The notes beneath the pieces are model-generated. The model saw only the letters and a program-made list of their open reading frames with translations, did not search any database and was not told the DNA's origin. The position numbers and the translations under genes are program-made. Of a DNA stretch of 64,000 bases, positions 1-8,555 are shown in pieces (position 1 is the first letter of the stretch; every line of letters begins with the position of its first letter). Location of the stretch: assembly GCF_017498505.1 (NCBI RefSeq), contig NZ_CP071798.1, forward strand, positions 1,674,001-1,738,000, in the 5' to 3' direction. Source of the DNA: Sporosarcina sp. Te-1. GTDB lineage: Bacteria; Bacillota; Bacilli; Bacillales_A; Planococcaceae.

Positions 1-459
1 TCGGCCGTCTAGAAACGCGTGGACATATACATTCTCCAGCCCGTTCATTTTCGCTAACCGCAAGAGGGCGAACATATGCTCATAATGGCTGTGGACGCCT
101 CCGTCCGATACAAGCCCCATTAAATGAAGCGCAGTTCCCTTTTGTTTCGCATGCTGGACTGCCTTCAGCAAAGCAGAGTTCTCGAAGAAGTCCCCATCCT
201 TGATTGACTTGTTAATGCGCGTCAAGCTTTGGTAGACGATGCGGCCGGCACCGATATTCAAATGGCCGACTTCGGAGTTCCCCATCTGGCCTTCCGGCAA
301 ACCGACGGCTTCGCCGCATGCCGTGAGCGTGGAATGAGGGAAGTTGTTCCACAGCAAATCGTAGTTATGCTTATTCGCCTGCGCAACCGCATTTCCGAAT
401 TTCTCATCCCGCAGGCCGAAGCCATCTAAGATGATGAGCGCTACCGGTCCTTTACTCAT
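1..459 (-). CDS. gpmI: 2,3-bisphosphoglycerate-independent phosphoglycerate mutase (N-terminal 153 codons)
   Basis: Interconverts 3- and 2-phosphoglycerate in lower glycolysis. Only the N-terminal part is present; the gene runs off the left edge. It opens [15 protein letters not shown], with Asp12 as a metal ligand. Ser62, in [16 protein letters not shown], is the residue that carries the phosphoserine intermediate in this alkaline-phosphatase-like family. The ATG overlaps the tpiA stop by 8 bases (ATGAGTAA), so translation is probably coupled. It is the last visible gene of the cggR-gap-pgk-tpiA-gpmI operon; eno would be expected next beyond the edge. Confidence 0.97.
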   Translation of the reverse strand, partial: MSKGPVALIILDGFGLRDEKFGNAVAQANKHNYDLLWNNFPHSTLTACGEAVGLPEGQMGNSEVGHLNIGAGRIVYQSLTRINKSIKDGDFFENSALLKAVQHAKQKGTALHLMGLVSDGGVHSHYEHMFALLRLAKMNGLENVYVHAFLDGR

Positions 460-1210
460 GGACGCCCGCCTCCACCAATTTCAAGAAGGATGCCGGATCC
501 AGGCTCGCTCCGCCCACAAGTGCGCCGTCGATATGCTCCTTCGACAGAAGCTCGACGATATTTTCAGGTTTCACACTGCCGCCATATTGGATACGGATGC
601 TGTCTGCGATCTCCTGATCGTATAATGCTGCGATGGCGGCACGAATTTCTTTACATACTTCATTCGCGTCATCGGCAGTCGCTGTTTTCCCTGTGCCGAT
701 TGCCCAGATGGGTTCGTAGGCGATGACGGCGTTGGCTGCGTCTTTTCCTTCGATATCAAGGAAAGCCTTTTTCACTTGATCTGATACGCGGCTGACCGTT
801 TGGCCTGCTTCCCGCTCTTCCAATGTTTCGCCGACACAGACGATCGGTGTTAATTGATGGGCAAAAGCAGCTTTCACTTTCAGGTTCACCGATTCGTCGG
901 TTTCATTGTAATATTGCCGGCGTTCCGAGTGACCTAATATGACATGTGCGACGCCAAGGTCAGCAAGCATAGCCGGGCTCACTTCGCCCGTGAACGCGCC
1001 TTCTTCCTTGTCGTGCATCGTTTGGGCACCGATGGAGAGAGGGGTGCCCTTCGCCATTTGGACGAGCTCTGCCAAATAGAGAGCCGGCGAGCAGATGACC
1101 GCATCGACTTCCGAAGCTGGCAGCTTGCCTTTCACTTCGTCGACAAAGGTTTTCGCTTCCCCCATCGTCTTATACATTTTCCAGTTTCCTGCTATGATTG
1201 GTTTCCGCAC
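452..1210 (-). CDS. tpiA: Triosephosphate isomerase
   Basis: Interconverts dihydroxyacetone phosphate and glyceraldehyde-3-phosphate. TIM-barrel landmarks are present: the substrate lysine in AGNWKMYK, the electrophilic histidine in LGHSERR, the catalytic glutamate in [14 protein letters not shown], and the phosphate-binding YGGSV and GALVGGASL loops. I take the GTG at 1210 ([10 protein letters not shown]) as start, because AGAGGAGA lies 5 bases upstream and the resulting 252 residues fit the family. The GTG at 1228 would place that SD inside the gene. It starts 14 bases after pgk and ends inside gpmI. Confidence 0.96.
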   Translation of the reverse strand: MRKPIIAGNWKMYKTMGEAKTFVDEVKGKLPASEVDAVICSPALYLAELVQMAKGTPLSIGAQTMHDKEEGAFTGEVSPAMLADLGVAHVILGHSERRQYYNETDESVNLKVKAAFAHQLTPIVCVGETLEEREAGQTVSRVSDQVKKAFLDIEGKDAANAVIAYEPIWAIGTGKTATADDANEVCKEIRAAIAALYDQEIADSIRIQYGGSVKPENIVELLSKEHIDGALVGGASLDPASFLKLVEAGVHE

Positions 1211-1224
1211 TATGTTCTCTCCTC

Positions 1225-2409
1225 TCACTTGTCGTTTAACGCGGATACGCCCGGAAGTTCTTTGCCTTCCATGAATTCCAATGATGCGCCGCCGCCTGTG
1301 GATATATGATCCATTTGATCCGCCACACCGAACTTTTCAACAGCTGCTGCGGAATCTCCGCCGCCAATGACGGTATACGCTTCCGTCCGGGCCATTGCTT
1401 CGGCAACTTGTTTTGTCCCCTGAGAGAACGGCTCCATTTCGAACACGCCCATCGGCCCGTTCCAAATGACCAATTTTGATTGTTCGATTACTTTTGCATA
1501 AAGCGCTGCCGTTTCAGGCCCGATATCAAGTCCCATCCAGCCGGCAGGCATGGCATCAATTTTAACAGTTTTCACGTTGGCATCCGCAGAGAATTCATCC
1601 GCAATGACCGCGTCGATCGGCAAATACAAATTGACGCCCTTGTCTTTTGCTTTTTGAATAAACGAAGCTGCCAGTTCTATTTTATCTTCTTCTAAAAGCG
1701 AGTTGCCTGTGTCGTACCCTTGCGCTTTTGAGAATGTATAAGAGAGTCCGCCGCCAATTAATAAATTATCGACTTTATCAAGCAGGTGGTCGATGACTCC
1801 GATTTTATCCTTTACTTTCGCTCCGCCAATAATTGCGGTGAACGGCCGGTCCGGATCGGATAATGCTTTCCCAAGCACGTCCAATTCCTTTTCCAGCAGC
1901 AATCCGGAAACAGCCGGTAAGTAGTCTGCGATGCCGGCAGTTGATGCATGCGCACGGTGTGCAGCGCCAAACGCATCGTTGACGAACAGGTCCGCAAGTG
2001 CGGCAAATTGTTTGGCAAGTTCAGAGTCATTCTTTTCTTCGCCCGGATGGAACCGAACGTTTTCAAGCAACAGGATGTCTCCGTCCTGCATAGAAGCGAT
2101 TGCTTCTTCGACAGCTGATCCGATAGATTCATCCAGCTTCGTTACCGGCTTTCCGATCAATTGGGATAGTCGTTCCCCTGCCGCTGTCAGTCTAAATTCC
2201 TCTTTCACTTCGCCTTTCGGGCGGCCGAGGTGGCTTGCTAAAATGACTTTGGCCCCTTGGCCGGTTAAATATTCGATTGTCGGGATGGCCGCACGGATTC
2301 TCGTATCATCCGTAATCGCTCCATCCTCCATCGGCACATTGAAATCAACCCGGCAAAAAACTCGTTTGCCACCTAGTTCTATATCTTTCATCGTCTGTTT
2401 GGACATCAT
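1225..2409 (-). CDS. pgk: Phosphoglycerate kinase
   Basis: Transfers phosphate from 1,3-bisphosphoglycerate to ADP, one of the two ATP-yielding steps of glycolysis. The N-domain shows CRVDFNVPM, the basic-patch SHLGRPKG and HRAHAST. The C-domain shows the nucleotide-binding [18 protein letters not shown] and GGGDSAAA. Starting at ATG 2409 behind GGAGGTG gives 394 residues, the usual bacterial length; a second ATG follows directly at 2406. Unusually, gap and pgk are separated by about 190 bases that hold an intrinsic terminator and a possible extended -10 promoter. Confidence 0.97.
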   Translation of the reverse strand: MMSKQTMKDIELGGKRVFCRVDFNVPMEDGAITDDTRIRAAIPTIEYLTGQGAKVILASHLGRPKGEVKEEFRLTAAGERLSQLIGKPVTKLDESIGSAVEEAIASMQDGDILLLENVRFHPGEEKNDSELAKQFAALADLFVNDAFGAAHRAHASTAGIADYLPAVSGLLLEKELDVLGKALSDPDRPFTAIIGGAKVKDKIGVIDHLLDKVDNLLIGGGLSYTFSKAQGYDTGNSLLEEDKIELAASFIQKAKDKGVNLYLPIDAVIADEFSADANVKTVKIDAMPAGWMGLDIGPETAALYAKVIEQSKLVIWNGPMGVFEMEPFSQGTKQVAEAMARTEAYTVIGGGDSAAAVEKFGVADQMDHISTGGGASLEFMEGKELPGVSALNDK

Positions 2410-2475
2410 GAAAAATAGCACACCTCCGTATGTAATGTAACTTCCTTTTGCGGGGAATAGATCCCATTCCGCCTA

Positions 2476-2484
2476 ATCATACCA
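2476..2484 (-). promoter_or_regulatory. Possible extended -10 promoter for pgk-tpiA-gpmI
   Basis: Read on the minus strand this is TGG followed by TATGAT, an extended -10 element, about 67 bases before the pgk start. No good -35 box sits 17 bases upstream. The case rests on the -10 motif and on the terminator just upstream of it, which would otherwise limit pgk expression. Confidence 0.35.
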
Positions 2485-2517
2485 TATCCTTTTAATCATT
2501 CGGTATGGACAAGGTAG

Positions 2518-2548
2518 AAAAAAAGAGGAACGGGCTGATCCGTTCCTC
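2518..2548 (-). terminator. Intrinsic terminator after gap
   Basis: Perfect 9-bp stem GAGGAACGG / CCGTTCCTC with a 6-base loop, followed on the minus strand by seven T. It lies between gap and pgk, inside the glycolytic gene cluster, so read-through or a second promoter must supply pgk. Confidence 0.85.
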
Positions 2549-2596
2549 TACCCATCTTCATTATAAGACGTAGGTTATTGATTGGCTATGATTTGC

Positions 2597-3604
2597 TTAG
2601 AACCCTTGTTGCTGCATGTATAATGCCAAGTCGATGCAGCGTGCAGAGTATCCTGATTCATTGTCGTACCACGAAATGACTTTCACCATATTGCCGTCAA
2701 GCACCATTGTCGACAGGCCATCGACTGTGGAAGATGCTGTGTTTCCGTTATAGTCGCGGGACACAAGCGGGATCTCATTATAGTATAAGAAGCCTTTCAA
2801 TTCATTCTCAGAAGCGTTTTTCAATGCGGCATTGACTTCTTCCACTGTTACTTCTTTACCGACTTCCGCCACAAAATCGACAAGGGACACGTTTGGAGTT
2901 GGAACACGGACTGCCATGCCATCCAACTTCCCTTTTAATTCAGGGATAACCTTCGTTACAGCAGATGCGGCGCCTGTTGTTGTAGGAATCATGGATTCTG
3001 CAGCAGCGCGCGCACGGCGGTAATCTTCATGCGGCAAGTCCAGTATACGCTGGTCATTAGTGTACGAGTGAACTGTCGTCATCATGCCGCGTTTCACGCC
3101 AAATTCGTCGTTTAATACTTTAACTACTGGTGCCAAGCAGTTTGTCGTACAAGATGCATTGGACACGATATGGTCGGACGCTGCGTCGTAATCCTTGTGG
3201 TTTACGCCCATCACCAATGTTTTGATGTCGCCTTTTGCCGGAGACGAAAGGATGACTTTTTTTGCTCCTGCATCGATATGCTTTTGAAGCCCTTTTTGGT
3301 CGCGGAATACGCCTGTTGATTCGATAACTACGTCCACATTAAGCTCTTTCCAAGGCAAAGCAGAAGGATCTTTTTCCGCATAGACACGGATTTTTTTGCC
3401 GTTGACGACGAGATGATTTTCATCCGATCCAACTTCTGCATCGAAAATTCCGTGCACCGAGTCATACTTGAGCAGATGCGCCAACATTGCAGCATCTGTC
3501 AAATCGTTGACAGCGACGATTTCGATATCGTCATGTGCTATTGCTTCCCGAAATACCACTCTACCAATTCGTCCAAATCCGTTAATCGCCATTTTCAGTG
3601 TCAT
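2597..3604 (-). CDS. gap: Glyceraldehyde-3-phosphate dehydrogenase (glycolytic GapA type)
   Basis: NAD-dependent phosphorylating GAPDH, forming 1,3-bisphosphoglycerate. The Rossmann motif NGFGRIGR is at the N-terminus. The catalytic cysteine lies in SNASCTTNCLAPV, and the histidine follows in the TTVHSYTNDQ segment. NDLTD keeps the aspartate typical of NAD preference. The ATG at 3604 has GGAGGT 7 bases upstream and gives 335 residues, as in B. subtilis GapA. It follows cggR by 19 bases and ends before a strong terminator. Confidence 0.97.
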   Translation of the reverse strand: MTLKMAINGFGRIGRVVFREAIAHDDIEIVAVNDLTDAAMLAHLLKYDSVHGIFDAEVGSDENHLVVNGKKIRVYAEKDPSALPWKELNVDVVIESTGVFRDQKGLQKHIDAGAKKVILSSPAKGDIKTLVMGVNHKDYDAASDHIVSNASCTTNCLAPVVKVLNDEFGVKRGMMTTVHSYTNDQRILDLPHEDYRRARAAAESMIPTTTGAASAVTKVIPELKGKLDGMAVRVPTPNVSLVDFVAEVGKEVTVEEVNAALKNASENELKGFLYYNEIPLVSRDYNGNTASSTVDGLSTMVLDGNMVKVISWYDNESGYSARCIDLALYMQQQGF

Positions 3605-3623
3605 ATGAATGACCTCCATCTAT

Positions 3624-4664
3624 TTAAGTATTTGTACGTACTATCCTTTGCATTTCAGCGGCTGCCCCTTCGTCGGTCACTAAGATCGTTTGCCGAGGTG
3701 CGCTTGCCATATAGGCTAAGATCGCAGCTGCTTTGCTTGCGCCGCCTGCCACCGCAATTAACAGCGGGACATGTTCCAATTGTTCGGTCTGGATGCCAAC
3801 CGTCCGCAAACGATACACCACGTTTCCGTTTTCATCGAAATAATAACCGAATGCCTCTCCAAGAGCTTTCCCCTGTTCGAGCATTTCCAATTCCTCTTTC
3901 GACGAATTTCGCATCGCCGCCATCTTTTTCGCATCGCCGATCCCATGCAGGACGCAATCCGTCTTCTCGTATAACGCCATCATCTCCAGCGCGGCAGGTT
4001 CTTTTCGGAACACCTCATGCGCTTCTTCGCTCAGCGTCTCCGGGTAATAGAACGTGCTATAGGTCGCGCCGCAAGCTTGGGCAAATAAAGCCGAGATGAC
4101 ATTCGCCTGCGTACCGATATCCTCCCCGACGCCTCCTCTGGCTGCGACAAACCGCAACCGATCGGCTTCAGGGAATTTCGCAATATGAGGCGGAATCGCC
4201 GCAACCGAACTGCCGCCCGTCACCGCCACGATTTCACCGTCGCCGATCAAGGAAATGAATTGCTCCGCTGCCTCTTTGCCGATTACCGCTTTAACCGAAG
4301 ATGTGACATCGGAGTCGCCGGGGACAACAATCACTTTCCGGATGCCGATGGTTTGCTCCAAATATCGGGCGAGCGTATTGCGTCCCGACCAATCATCCAT
4401 ACTAGTACGCAACGAGGACAGCATCTGTCTGCCTTCCTCTGTCACAGTGGCCCCTTCCTTCTCAATGCGGATCAAGCCCGCATCCCGAAGAGCCTCCAGC
4501 ACATTGCGTGCCTCCCGTTCCGACAGCCTCGCCACTTGGCCCAGCTGCCGCCTCCCGATCGGCCCGCTCATTTCTATCAATTTTAGTGCACTATATCTCT
4601 GTTGCATGAGATCCATCATTTCAGGCACAAGCTTCCGTTGCGCCTCGAGGAAATCCGAGTTCAA
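3624..4664 (-). CDS. cggR: Central glycolytic genes regulator CggR
   Basis: SorC/DeoR-family repressor of the gap operon; in B. subtilis fructose-1,6-bisphosphate relieves repression. An N-terminal winged helix (about residues 20-75, RRQLGQVARLSEREARNVLE) is followed by a sugar-phosphate-binding domain with GGSSVAAIP, VAARGGVGED and the C-terminal VAGGASKAAAI. The start is TTG (MNSDFLEAQRK), 6 bases after AGAGGGG. It is first in the operon, and the operator lies just upstream, consistent with autoregulation. 346 residues is close to the usual 340. Confidence 0.96.
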   Translation of the reverse strand: MNSDFLEAQRKLVPEMMDLMQQRYSALKLIEMSGPIGRRQLGQVARLSEREARNVLEALRDAGLIRIEKEGATVTEEGRQMLSSLRTSMDDWSGRNTLARYLEQTIGIRKVIVVPGDSDVTSSVKAVIGKEAAEQFISLIGDGEIVAVTGGSSVAAIPPHIAKFPEADRLRFVAARGGVGEDIGTQANVISALFAQACGATYSTFYYPETLSEEAHEVFRKEPAALEMMALYEKTDCVLHGIGDAKKMAAMRNSSKEELEMLEQGKALGEAFGYYFDENGNVVYRLRTVGIQTEQLEHVPLLIAVAGGASKAAAILAYMASAPRQTILVTDEGAAAEMQRIVRTNT

Positions 4665-4684
4665 TGAAAGCCCCTCTTTTCTAT

Positions 4685-4722
4685 GGACAAAAATTGTCCC
4701 ACTAATTTATTTTTGTCCCACC
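4685..4722 (-). promoter_or_regulatory. CggR operator
   Basis: On the minus strand two GTGGGACAA boxes occur about 19 bases apart, the second followed by TTTTTGTCC. The known B. subtilis CggR operator is a tandem pair of GGGAC boxes with TGTC half-sites, so spacing and sequence match well. It lies 20-58 bases before the cggR TTG start, where bound CggR would block the operon. Confidence 0.8.
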
Positions 4723-4767
4723 TAAGATAAAAAAATAGATCGTGTATTTATTGTATACCTATTCCTT

Positions 4768-5001
4768 TCATTTTTCAAACAAATTTAATATGTCAATATA
4801 ACCGATCGATCCGTACAATAAAACCTCGCCATCTTTCTCGATCACCGGGATCATCAGCATATACTTCTCGTGTGCCTGGTCGTCTTCCTCAATGTTGACT
4901 GTCGTCCAGGTAAGCGGGACATCTTCCTGCGCCAGCTTCATCATCGCTTCCGTGTCCTCACATAAATGACAGCCCGGTCTTGTGTAAAATGTGACATGCA
5001 T
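4768..5001 (-). CDS. Glutaredoxin-like thiol protein
   Basis: Small thioredoxin-fold protein of 77 residues. TFYTRPGCHLCED carries the CxxC active site directly after the first strand, and IPVIEKDGE is the cis-proline loop, as in the glutaredoxin-like DUF836 family. Start is the ATG at 5001 (MHVTFYT) behind GAGGGTGG; a GTG three codons earlier would bury that site. It lies upstream of cggR in the same direction, as in several Bacillaceae. The substrate is unknown. Confidence 0.85.
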   Translation of the reverse strand: MHVTFYTRPGCHLCEDTEAMMKLAQEDVPLTWTTVNIEEDDQAHEKYMLMIPVIEKDGEVLLYGSIGYIDILNLFEK

Positions 5002-5092
5002 CGTTTCCACCCTCGTTCTGGTTTGGTATGGGTTGATTATAGCGGATTTGGGAGTGGGAGGACAAGTCAGGGTGTGTGGTTGGTGGATGGGT

Positions 5093-6105
5093 TATGCGCG
5101 GGTGGTTATGGGGTATGCGCGGATTTGCCTGGTCTATGCGCGCCGAGAGGTCGTTTATGCGCGGGAACAAGTGGCGTATGCGCGGGTGAGGCTCGGTTAT
5201 GCGCGGGGATGGCTGGGGTATGCGCGCTTTGAGTTCGGTTATGCACGGGAACGGGTGTGGTATGCGCGTCTGAACATCGGTTATGCGCGGGTATTACTAT
5301 TTTATGCGCGCCGGCCTTGTTGGTGAACTTGCTCCCTACGTGGGTGTGAAATATGTGATTGGTTTATTCTTTCGCGATGAATGCCCTTAACCATTTAGGG
5401 TTTGGTTACTAGAAATCATATGAGTCGTCATGCCCGTTAAGTTCGGAGGGAGTTTATGCGCGAATTGAAGTGTGTTATGCGCAGTTTTGACTTGTGTATG
5501 CGCGCTTTGAACTCGGTTATGCGCGGGAACAAGTGGCGTATGCGCGGGTAAAGCTCGTTTATGCGCGGGAGCAACCACTTTATGCGCGCTATTGGACTTG
5601 CTTACTCCGCGGATGTGCAGCAGGTAATTGGTTTTCCCTTTTCGCGCAGAATGCACTTGACCATTCATGGTTGGGTTACTAGAAATAACTTGAGTCGTCA
5701 TGCCGTTAAGTACGGAGGGGGTTTATGCGCGGATTAAAGTGGTGTATGCGCGGATTTGCCTGGTCTATGCGCGCCGGGAAACCGTTTATGCGCGGGAACA
5801 GGTGGCGTATGCGCGGGTTCAACCACTTTATTCGCGCCATTGGACTTGCCTACTCCGCGGATGTGCAGCAGATAATTGGTTTTCCCTTTTCGCGCAGAAT
5901 GCACTTGACCAGTCAGGGTTTGGTTACTAGAAATCACTTGAGTCGTCATGCCCGTTAGGTACGGAGGGAATTTATGTGCGGATTATAGTGGTTTATGCGC
6001 GGGTTTGCCTGGTGTATGCGCGCCGGGAAATCGGTTATGCGCGGGAACGAGTGGCGTATGCGCGGGTGAAGCTCGGTTATGCGCGGTTCAACGGCTTTAT
6101 GCGCG
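5093..6105 (+). repeat. Array A: 31 tandem 21-bp units with TATGCGCG core
   Basis: TATGCGCG or a one-base variant recurs in four blocks. Block 1 has 11 units (5093-5303), block 2 has 7 (5455-5581), block 3 has 6 (5724-5829) and block 4 has 7 (5973-6098). Within blocks every step I measured is exactly 21 bases except the last (20). Typical unit: TATGCGCGGGAACAAGTGGCG. Because 21 is a multiple of three, open frames appear on both strands with 7-residue repeats such as YAREQVA, but they lack convincing SDs and are unlikely to be genes. This accounts for nearly all of the 1.16 kb between the glutaredoxin-like gene and the TPM gene. Confidence 0.93.
5311..5972 (+). repeat. Spacer repeat of about 135-145 bp separating the blocks of array A
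   Basis: The three gaps between blocks (5311-5454, 5589-5723, 5837-5972) are copies of one another. Shared features are a GGACTTGCYTACTCC-like start, TAATTGGTTTTCCC, GGTTACTAGAAAT (at 5404, 5674, 5922) and GAGTCGTCATGCC before the next block. Copies 2 and 3 are almost identical; copy 1 is diverged in its first half. Spacer plus block forms a higher-order unit of 248-270 bp, differing by about one 21-bp unit. Confidence 0.88.
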
Positions 6106-6124
6106 CCTGCCAGTTAAATCAAAC

Positions 6125-6155
6125 AAAAACATCCAACCCATTAAAGGATTGGATG
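6125..6155 (-). terminator. Terminator of the LemA/TPM operon
   Basis: Stem CATCCAA / TTGGATG at 6130-6155, followed on the minus strand by TTTTTG. It begins 10 bases after the TPM stop and lies between that gene and array A. Confidence 0.75.
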
Positions 6156-6165
6156 CCTATTTGCA

Positions 6166-6999
6166 TTACCAGCTTCGTCCAGCGCCGCCTCCGCCACCGG
6201 AGCCACCGCCGCCGGAGAATCCACCGCCTCCGCCGAAGCCGCCACCTCCGCCACCGAAACCGCCTCCGCCACCAAATGATCCTGGGAAGAAGATTGGTCC
6301 GCGTGATCTGCTGCGTCTGCCTGGTCCGCCACCGCCTCCGCGGCCTCCGCCGCTTCCGAACATTCGGTATAGGAGATAAATGACGATTAAGATGACGATA
6401 GGACTTGGAATTCCTAATCCGCCGTCATTATTTTGGGTTTCTACGGTTTGTACTTGTGCAAGTTCTCCGTTCCAGCCATATTCTTTTGCGATTTCATTAT
6501 AGAATGCTTTGTATGCTTCTGTTATGGCCATGTCTGGTTCGGGATTATTTTTTTCCAAATAGGGCATGGAGACTTCATCGATGATCCGTCCCACTTTTCC
6601 ATCCGGTAATGCACCCTCTAAGCCGTAACCTACAGTTAAGTGGAACCATCGCCTACCATCTGAGTTTGGATCTGTCGTAACAACCAAGAGAGCCCCATTA
6701 TCTTTCCCTTTCTTACCCAATCCATATTGACGGAGAGCATCCACTGCAAACTCTTCTACTGGATCATCACCGATGCTAGGCAATGTAAGAATCGCCAGTT
6801 CTGCTGTCGTCGCTTCATTCAACTGTTTCCCTAACCGGTTCAATTCCGCTTTTTGCTCTTCCGATAAAATATTCGCGTGATCTTGCACGTAATAATCATA
6901 TTCGTTCCAAGGAGGGACATCCGCTGCCAATGCCCGTCCCGGCAGGATGGCCGCCACGAGAATGAGGGCCATCAGGATGAAGCGGGATGCGGTGCGCAT
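6166..6999 (-). CDS. TPM-domain (YgcG-type) membrane protein with glycine-rich tail
   Basis: 277 residues. A signal peptide (about 1-25, ending GRALA) precedes an extracytoplasmic TPM domain (about 35-190, YVQDHANILSEEQ to the NEIAKEYGW region). One transmembrane helix follows near 198-212 (PIVILIVIYLLYRMF). The cytoplasmic tail is almost only Gly, Ser and Phe and ends GAGRSW. The family (B. subtilis YdjH, E. coli YgcG) is often paired with LemA, as here; the cellular role is unsettled, so no phosphatase activity is claimed. The ATG overlaps the lemA stop by one base. Confidence 0.85.
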   Translation of the reverse strand: MRTASRFILMALILVAAILPGRALAADVPPWNEYDYYVQDHANILSEEQKAELNRLGKQLNEATTAELAILTLPSIGDDPVEEFAVDALRQYGLGKKGKDNGALLVVTTDPNSDGRRWFHLTVGYGLEGALPDGKVGRIIDEVSMPYLEKNNPEPDMAITEAYKAFYNEIAKEYGWNGELAQVQTVETQNNDGGLGIPSPIVILIVIYLLYRMFGSGGGRGGGGGPGRRSRSRGPIFFPGSFGGGGGFGGGGGGFGGGGGFSGGGGSGGGGGAGRSW

Positions 7000-7577
7000 C
7001 AGTCTTTGTCATCTCCAAAGTCGACTTTAGGCGCTTCGCTTGCAGCTGGGTCTGCTTTGAAATATTCTTTTTCATCGAAGCCGAAAATGGAGGCGACGAG
7101 TTTCCCTGGGAAGCGCTTGGTTTGGCGGTTGTAGGTAGCCACCACGTCGTTGTAGTCTTTGCGTGCAACGCCGATCCGGTTTTCTGTGCCGGCGAGTTCA
7201 TCCATCAGTTGGGTGAACTGTTTGTCAGCCTTTAATTCTGGATAGTTTTCAACGACGACGAGCAGTCGGCCAAGGGCGCTAGTCAGGTCGGCGTCAGCCG
7301 CCGCTTGCTCTTCGGGCCCTGTGGCGCCAGCCAAACGGGAGCGGGCTTCTGCGATTTCGGTCATGACTTCTTTTTCATGGCTCGCGTACCCTTTCACTGT
7401 GTTGACCAAGTTTGGAATCAAATCCAGCCTTCGCTGCAATTGGTTTTCTACTTGGGCATACGATTGATCGACGTCTTCTTCCAAATTGACAAACTTATTG
7501 TAACTCGGCACGAGTATGATACCGAGCAAGACAATGATTCCGACAATGACTGCTATCGGTCCTAGTATCTTTTTCAT
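6999..7577 (-). CDS. lemA: LemA family protein
   Basis: 192 residues. One N-terminal membrane anchor (about 4-24, ILGPIAVIVGIIVLLGIIL) is followed by a helical domain with the family signature QVENQLQRRLDLIPNLVNTV and ENYPELKADKQF. The ATG at 7577 follows AGAGGAGTGG with good spacing; upstream in-frame codons lie before this SD. In B. subtilis the orthologous ydjG-ydjH pair belongs to the SigW cell-envelope stress regulon. I looked for a SigW promoter here and did not find a convincing one. Confidence 0.88.
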   Translation of the reverse strand: MKKILGPIAVIVGIIVLLGIILVPSYNKFVNLEEDVDQSYAQVENQLQRRLDLIPNLVNTVKGYASHEKEVMTEIAEARSRLAGATGPEEQAAADADLTSALGRLLVVVENYPELKADKQFTQLMDELAGTENRIGVARKDYNDVVATYNRQTKRFPGKLVASIFGFDEKEYFKADPAASEAPKVDFGDDKD

Positions 7578-7722
7578 TGAACACCACTCCTCTTTCATCA
7601 AAACGTTTCTTGTACCCGATTACCGGTTCCTCTGAAACGTTGGGTACCTAATTCTACTGGCTGGCTTGTTAAAAAGTTTCACCTTTTTTGCAGCATACGC
7701 CATAGCTTACTCAATTAGACGT

Positions 7723-7756
7723 AAAAAACGGCCACCCTCCGGGTAGAGGATAGCCG
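7723..7756 (-). terminator. Terminator of clpP
   Basis: Imperfect stem with CGGC and GCCG ends and inner CCC/GGG pairs, followed on the minus strand by six T. It starts 12 bases after the clpP stop. Confidence 0.7.
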
Positions 7757-7767
7757 CCCATCACATC

Positions 7768-8370
7768 TTATTTAGTCAGGTCTTTCATATCGCTTCTTGT
7801 GATGATGTGGTCAATGAGACCATACTCTTTTGCACGCTCTGCTGTCATGAAGTTGTCGCGGTCTGTATCTTTCGCGATGACTTCGACCGGTTGGCCTGTG
7901 CGCTCGGATAGGATGGTGTTTAGTTTTTCGCGAAGGAAGAGAATGCGTTTTGCCGCAATTTCAATTTCAGTCGCTTGACCTTGTGCACCACCAAGTGGCT
8001 GGTGAATCATAACTTCAGCGTTCGGCAATGCATACCGCTTGCCTTTTGTACCCGCCGTCAAAAGGAACGATCCCATAGAAGCCGCCATCCCGATACAAAT
8101 TGTTTGGATGTCCGGTTTGATGAATTGCATCGTGTCATAGATTGCCATTCCGGCTGTGATGCTGCCGCCCGGGCTGTTGATGTAGATAGAGACATCTTTT
8201 TCTGGATCTTCCGCTTCCAAGAATAGAAGTTGTGCTACAATGGAGTTTGCGACATTGTCATCGATCGCGCTTCCCAGCATAATGATCCGGTCTTTCAAGA
8301 GACGGGAATAAATGTCGTATGCGCGTTCCCCGCGATTCGTTTGCTCAATAACTGTAGGTATTAAATTCAT
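7768..8370 (-). CDS. clpP: ATP-dependent Clp protease proteolytic subunit
   Basis: Serine protease that forms a double heptameric chamber and works with ClpC, ClpX or ClpE to degrade regulatory and misfolded proteins. The catalytic triad sits at canonical positions: Ser98 (GMAASMGSF), His123 (MIHQPLGG) and Asp172 (DTDRDNF). NSPGGS is also present. The ATG at 8370 ([11 protein letters not shown]) has AAAGGAGGA 6 bases upstream and gives 200 residues. A CtsR-type operator and promoter precede it. Confidence 0.98.
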   Translation of the reverse strand: MNLIPTVIEQTNRGERAYDIYSRLLKDRIIMLGSAIDDNVANSIVAQLLFLEAEDPEKDVSIYINSPGGSITAGMAIYDTMQFIKPDIQTICIGMAASMGSFLLTAGTKGKRYALPNAEVMIHQPLGGAQGQATEIEIAAKRILFLREKLNTILSERTGQPVEVIAKDTDRDNFMTAERAKEYGLIDHIITRSDMKDLTK

Positions 8371-8436
8371 TTCATTTCCTCCTTTAAGGTGGATGTTGCC
8401 ATCGGTCTGTTGAAAGTGTATTTCAACTGTACCTTT

Positions 8437-8467
8437 ATCATACCTATTATAGTCAACAATGGTCAAA
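8437..8467 (-). promoter_or_regulatory. clpP promoter overlapped by a CtsR operator
   Basis: On the plus strand AGTCAAC-AAT-GGTCAAA (8451-8467) matches the CtsR direct heptad repeat with one deviation. On the minus strand a -35 TTGACC (8466-8461) and -10 TATGAT (8442-8437) with an 18-base spacer form the promoter. The operator covers the -35 box and spacer, as expected for heat-shock repression by CtsR. Confidence 0.8.
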
Positions 8468-8489
8468 TATAATGCATTAAAAAAACCTA

Positions 8490-8518
8490 TTGCATTCATT
8501 CCACTTCTTTTGTATAAT
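8490..8518 (+). promoter_or_regulatory. Promoter of tRNA-Arg
   Basis: TTGCAT, 17 bases, TATAAT. The -10 ends 37 bases before the mature tRNA 5' end. Confidence 0.7.
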
Positions 8519-8555
8519 TAAACTTGTCCGTTACAGAGATGGACATTTATCATCT

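Noticed and set aside
5093..6105. CRISPR array
   Set aside because: Units are contiguous 21-mers with short variable parts, not 25-40 bp repeats with unique spacers, and no cas genes are in the window.
4966..6383. Long open frames on both strands across array A with 7-residue repeats (for example YAREQVA)
   Set aside because: They follow from a 21-base period free of stop codons. Most frames lack an SD, and similar-quality frames exist on both strands, so coding is unlikely.
7600..7700. SigW promoter upstream of lemA
   Set aside because: GTGAAACTTTT resembles the -35 TGAAAC, but no CGTA lies 16-17 bases downstream.
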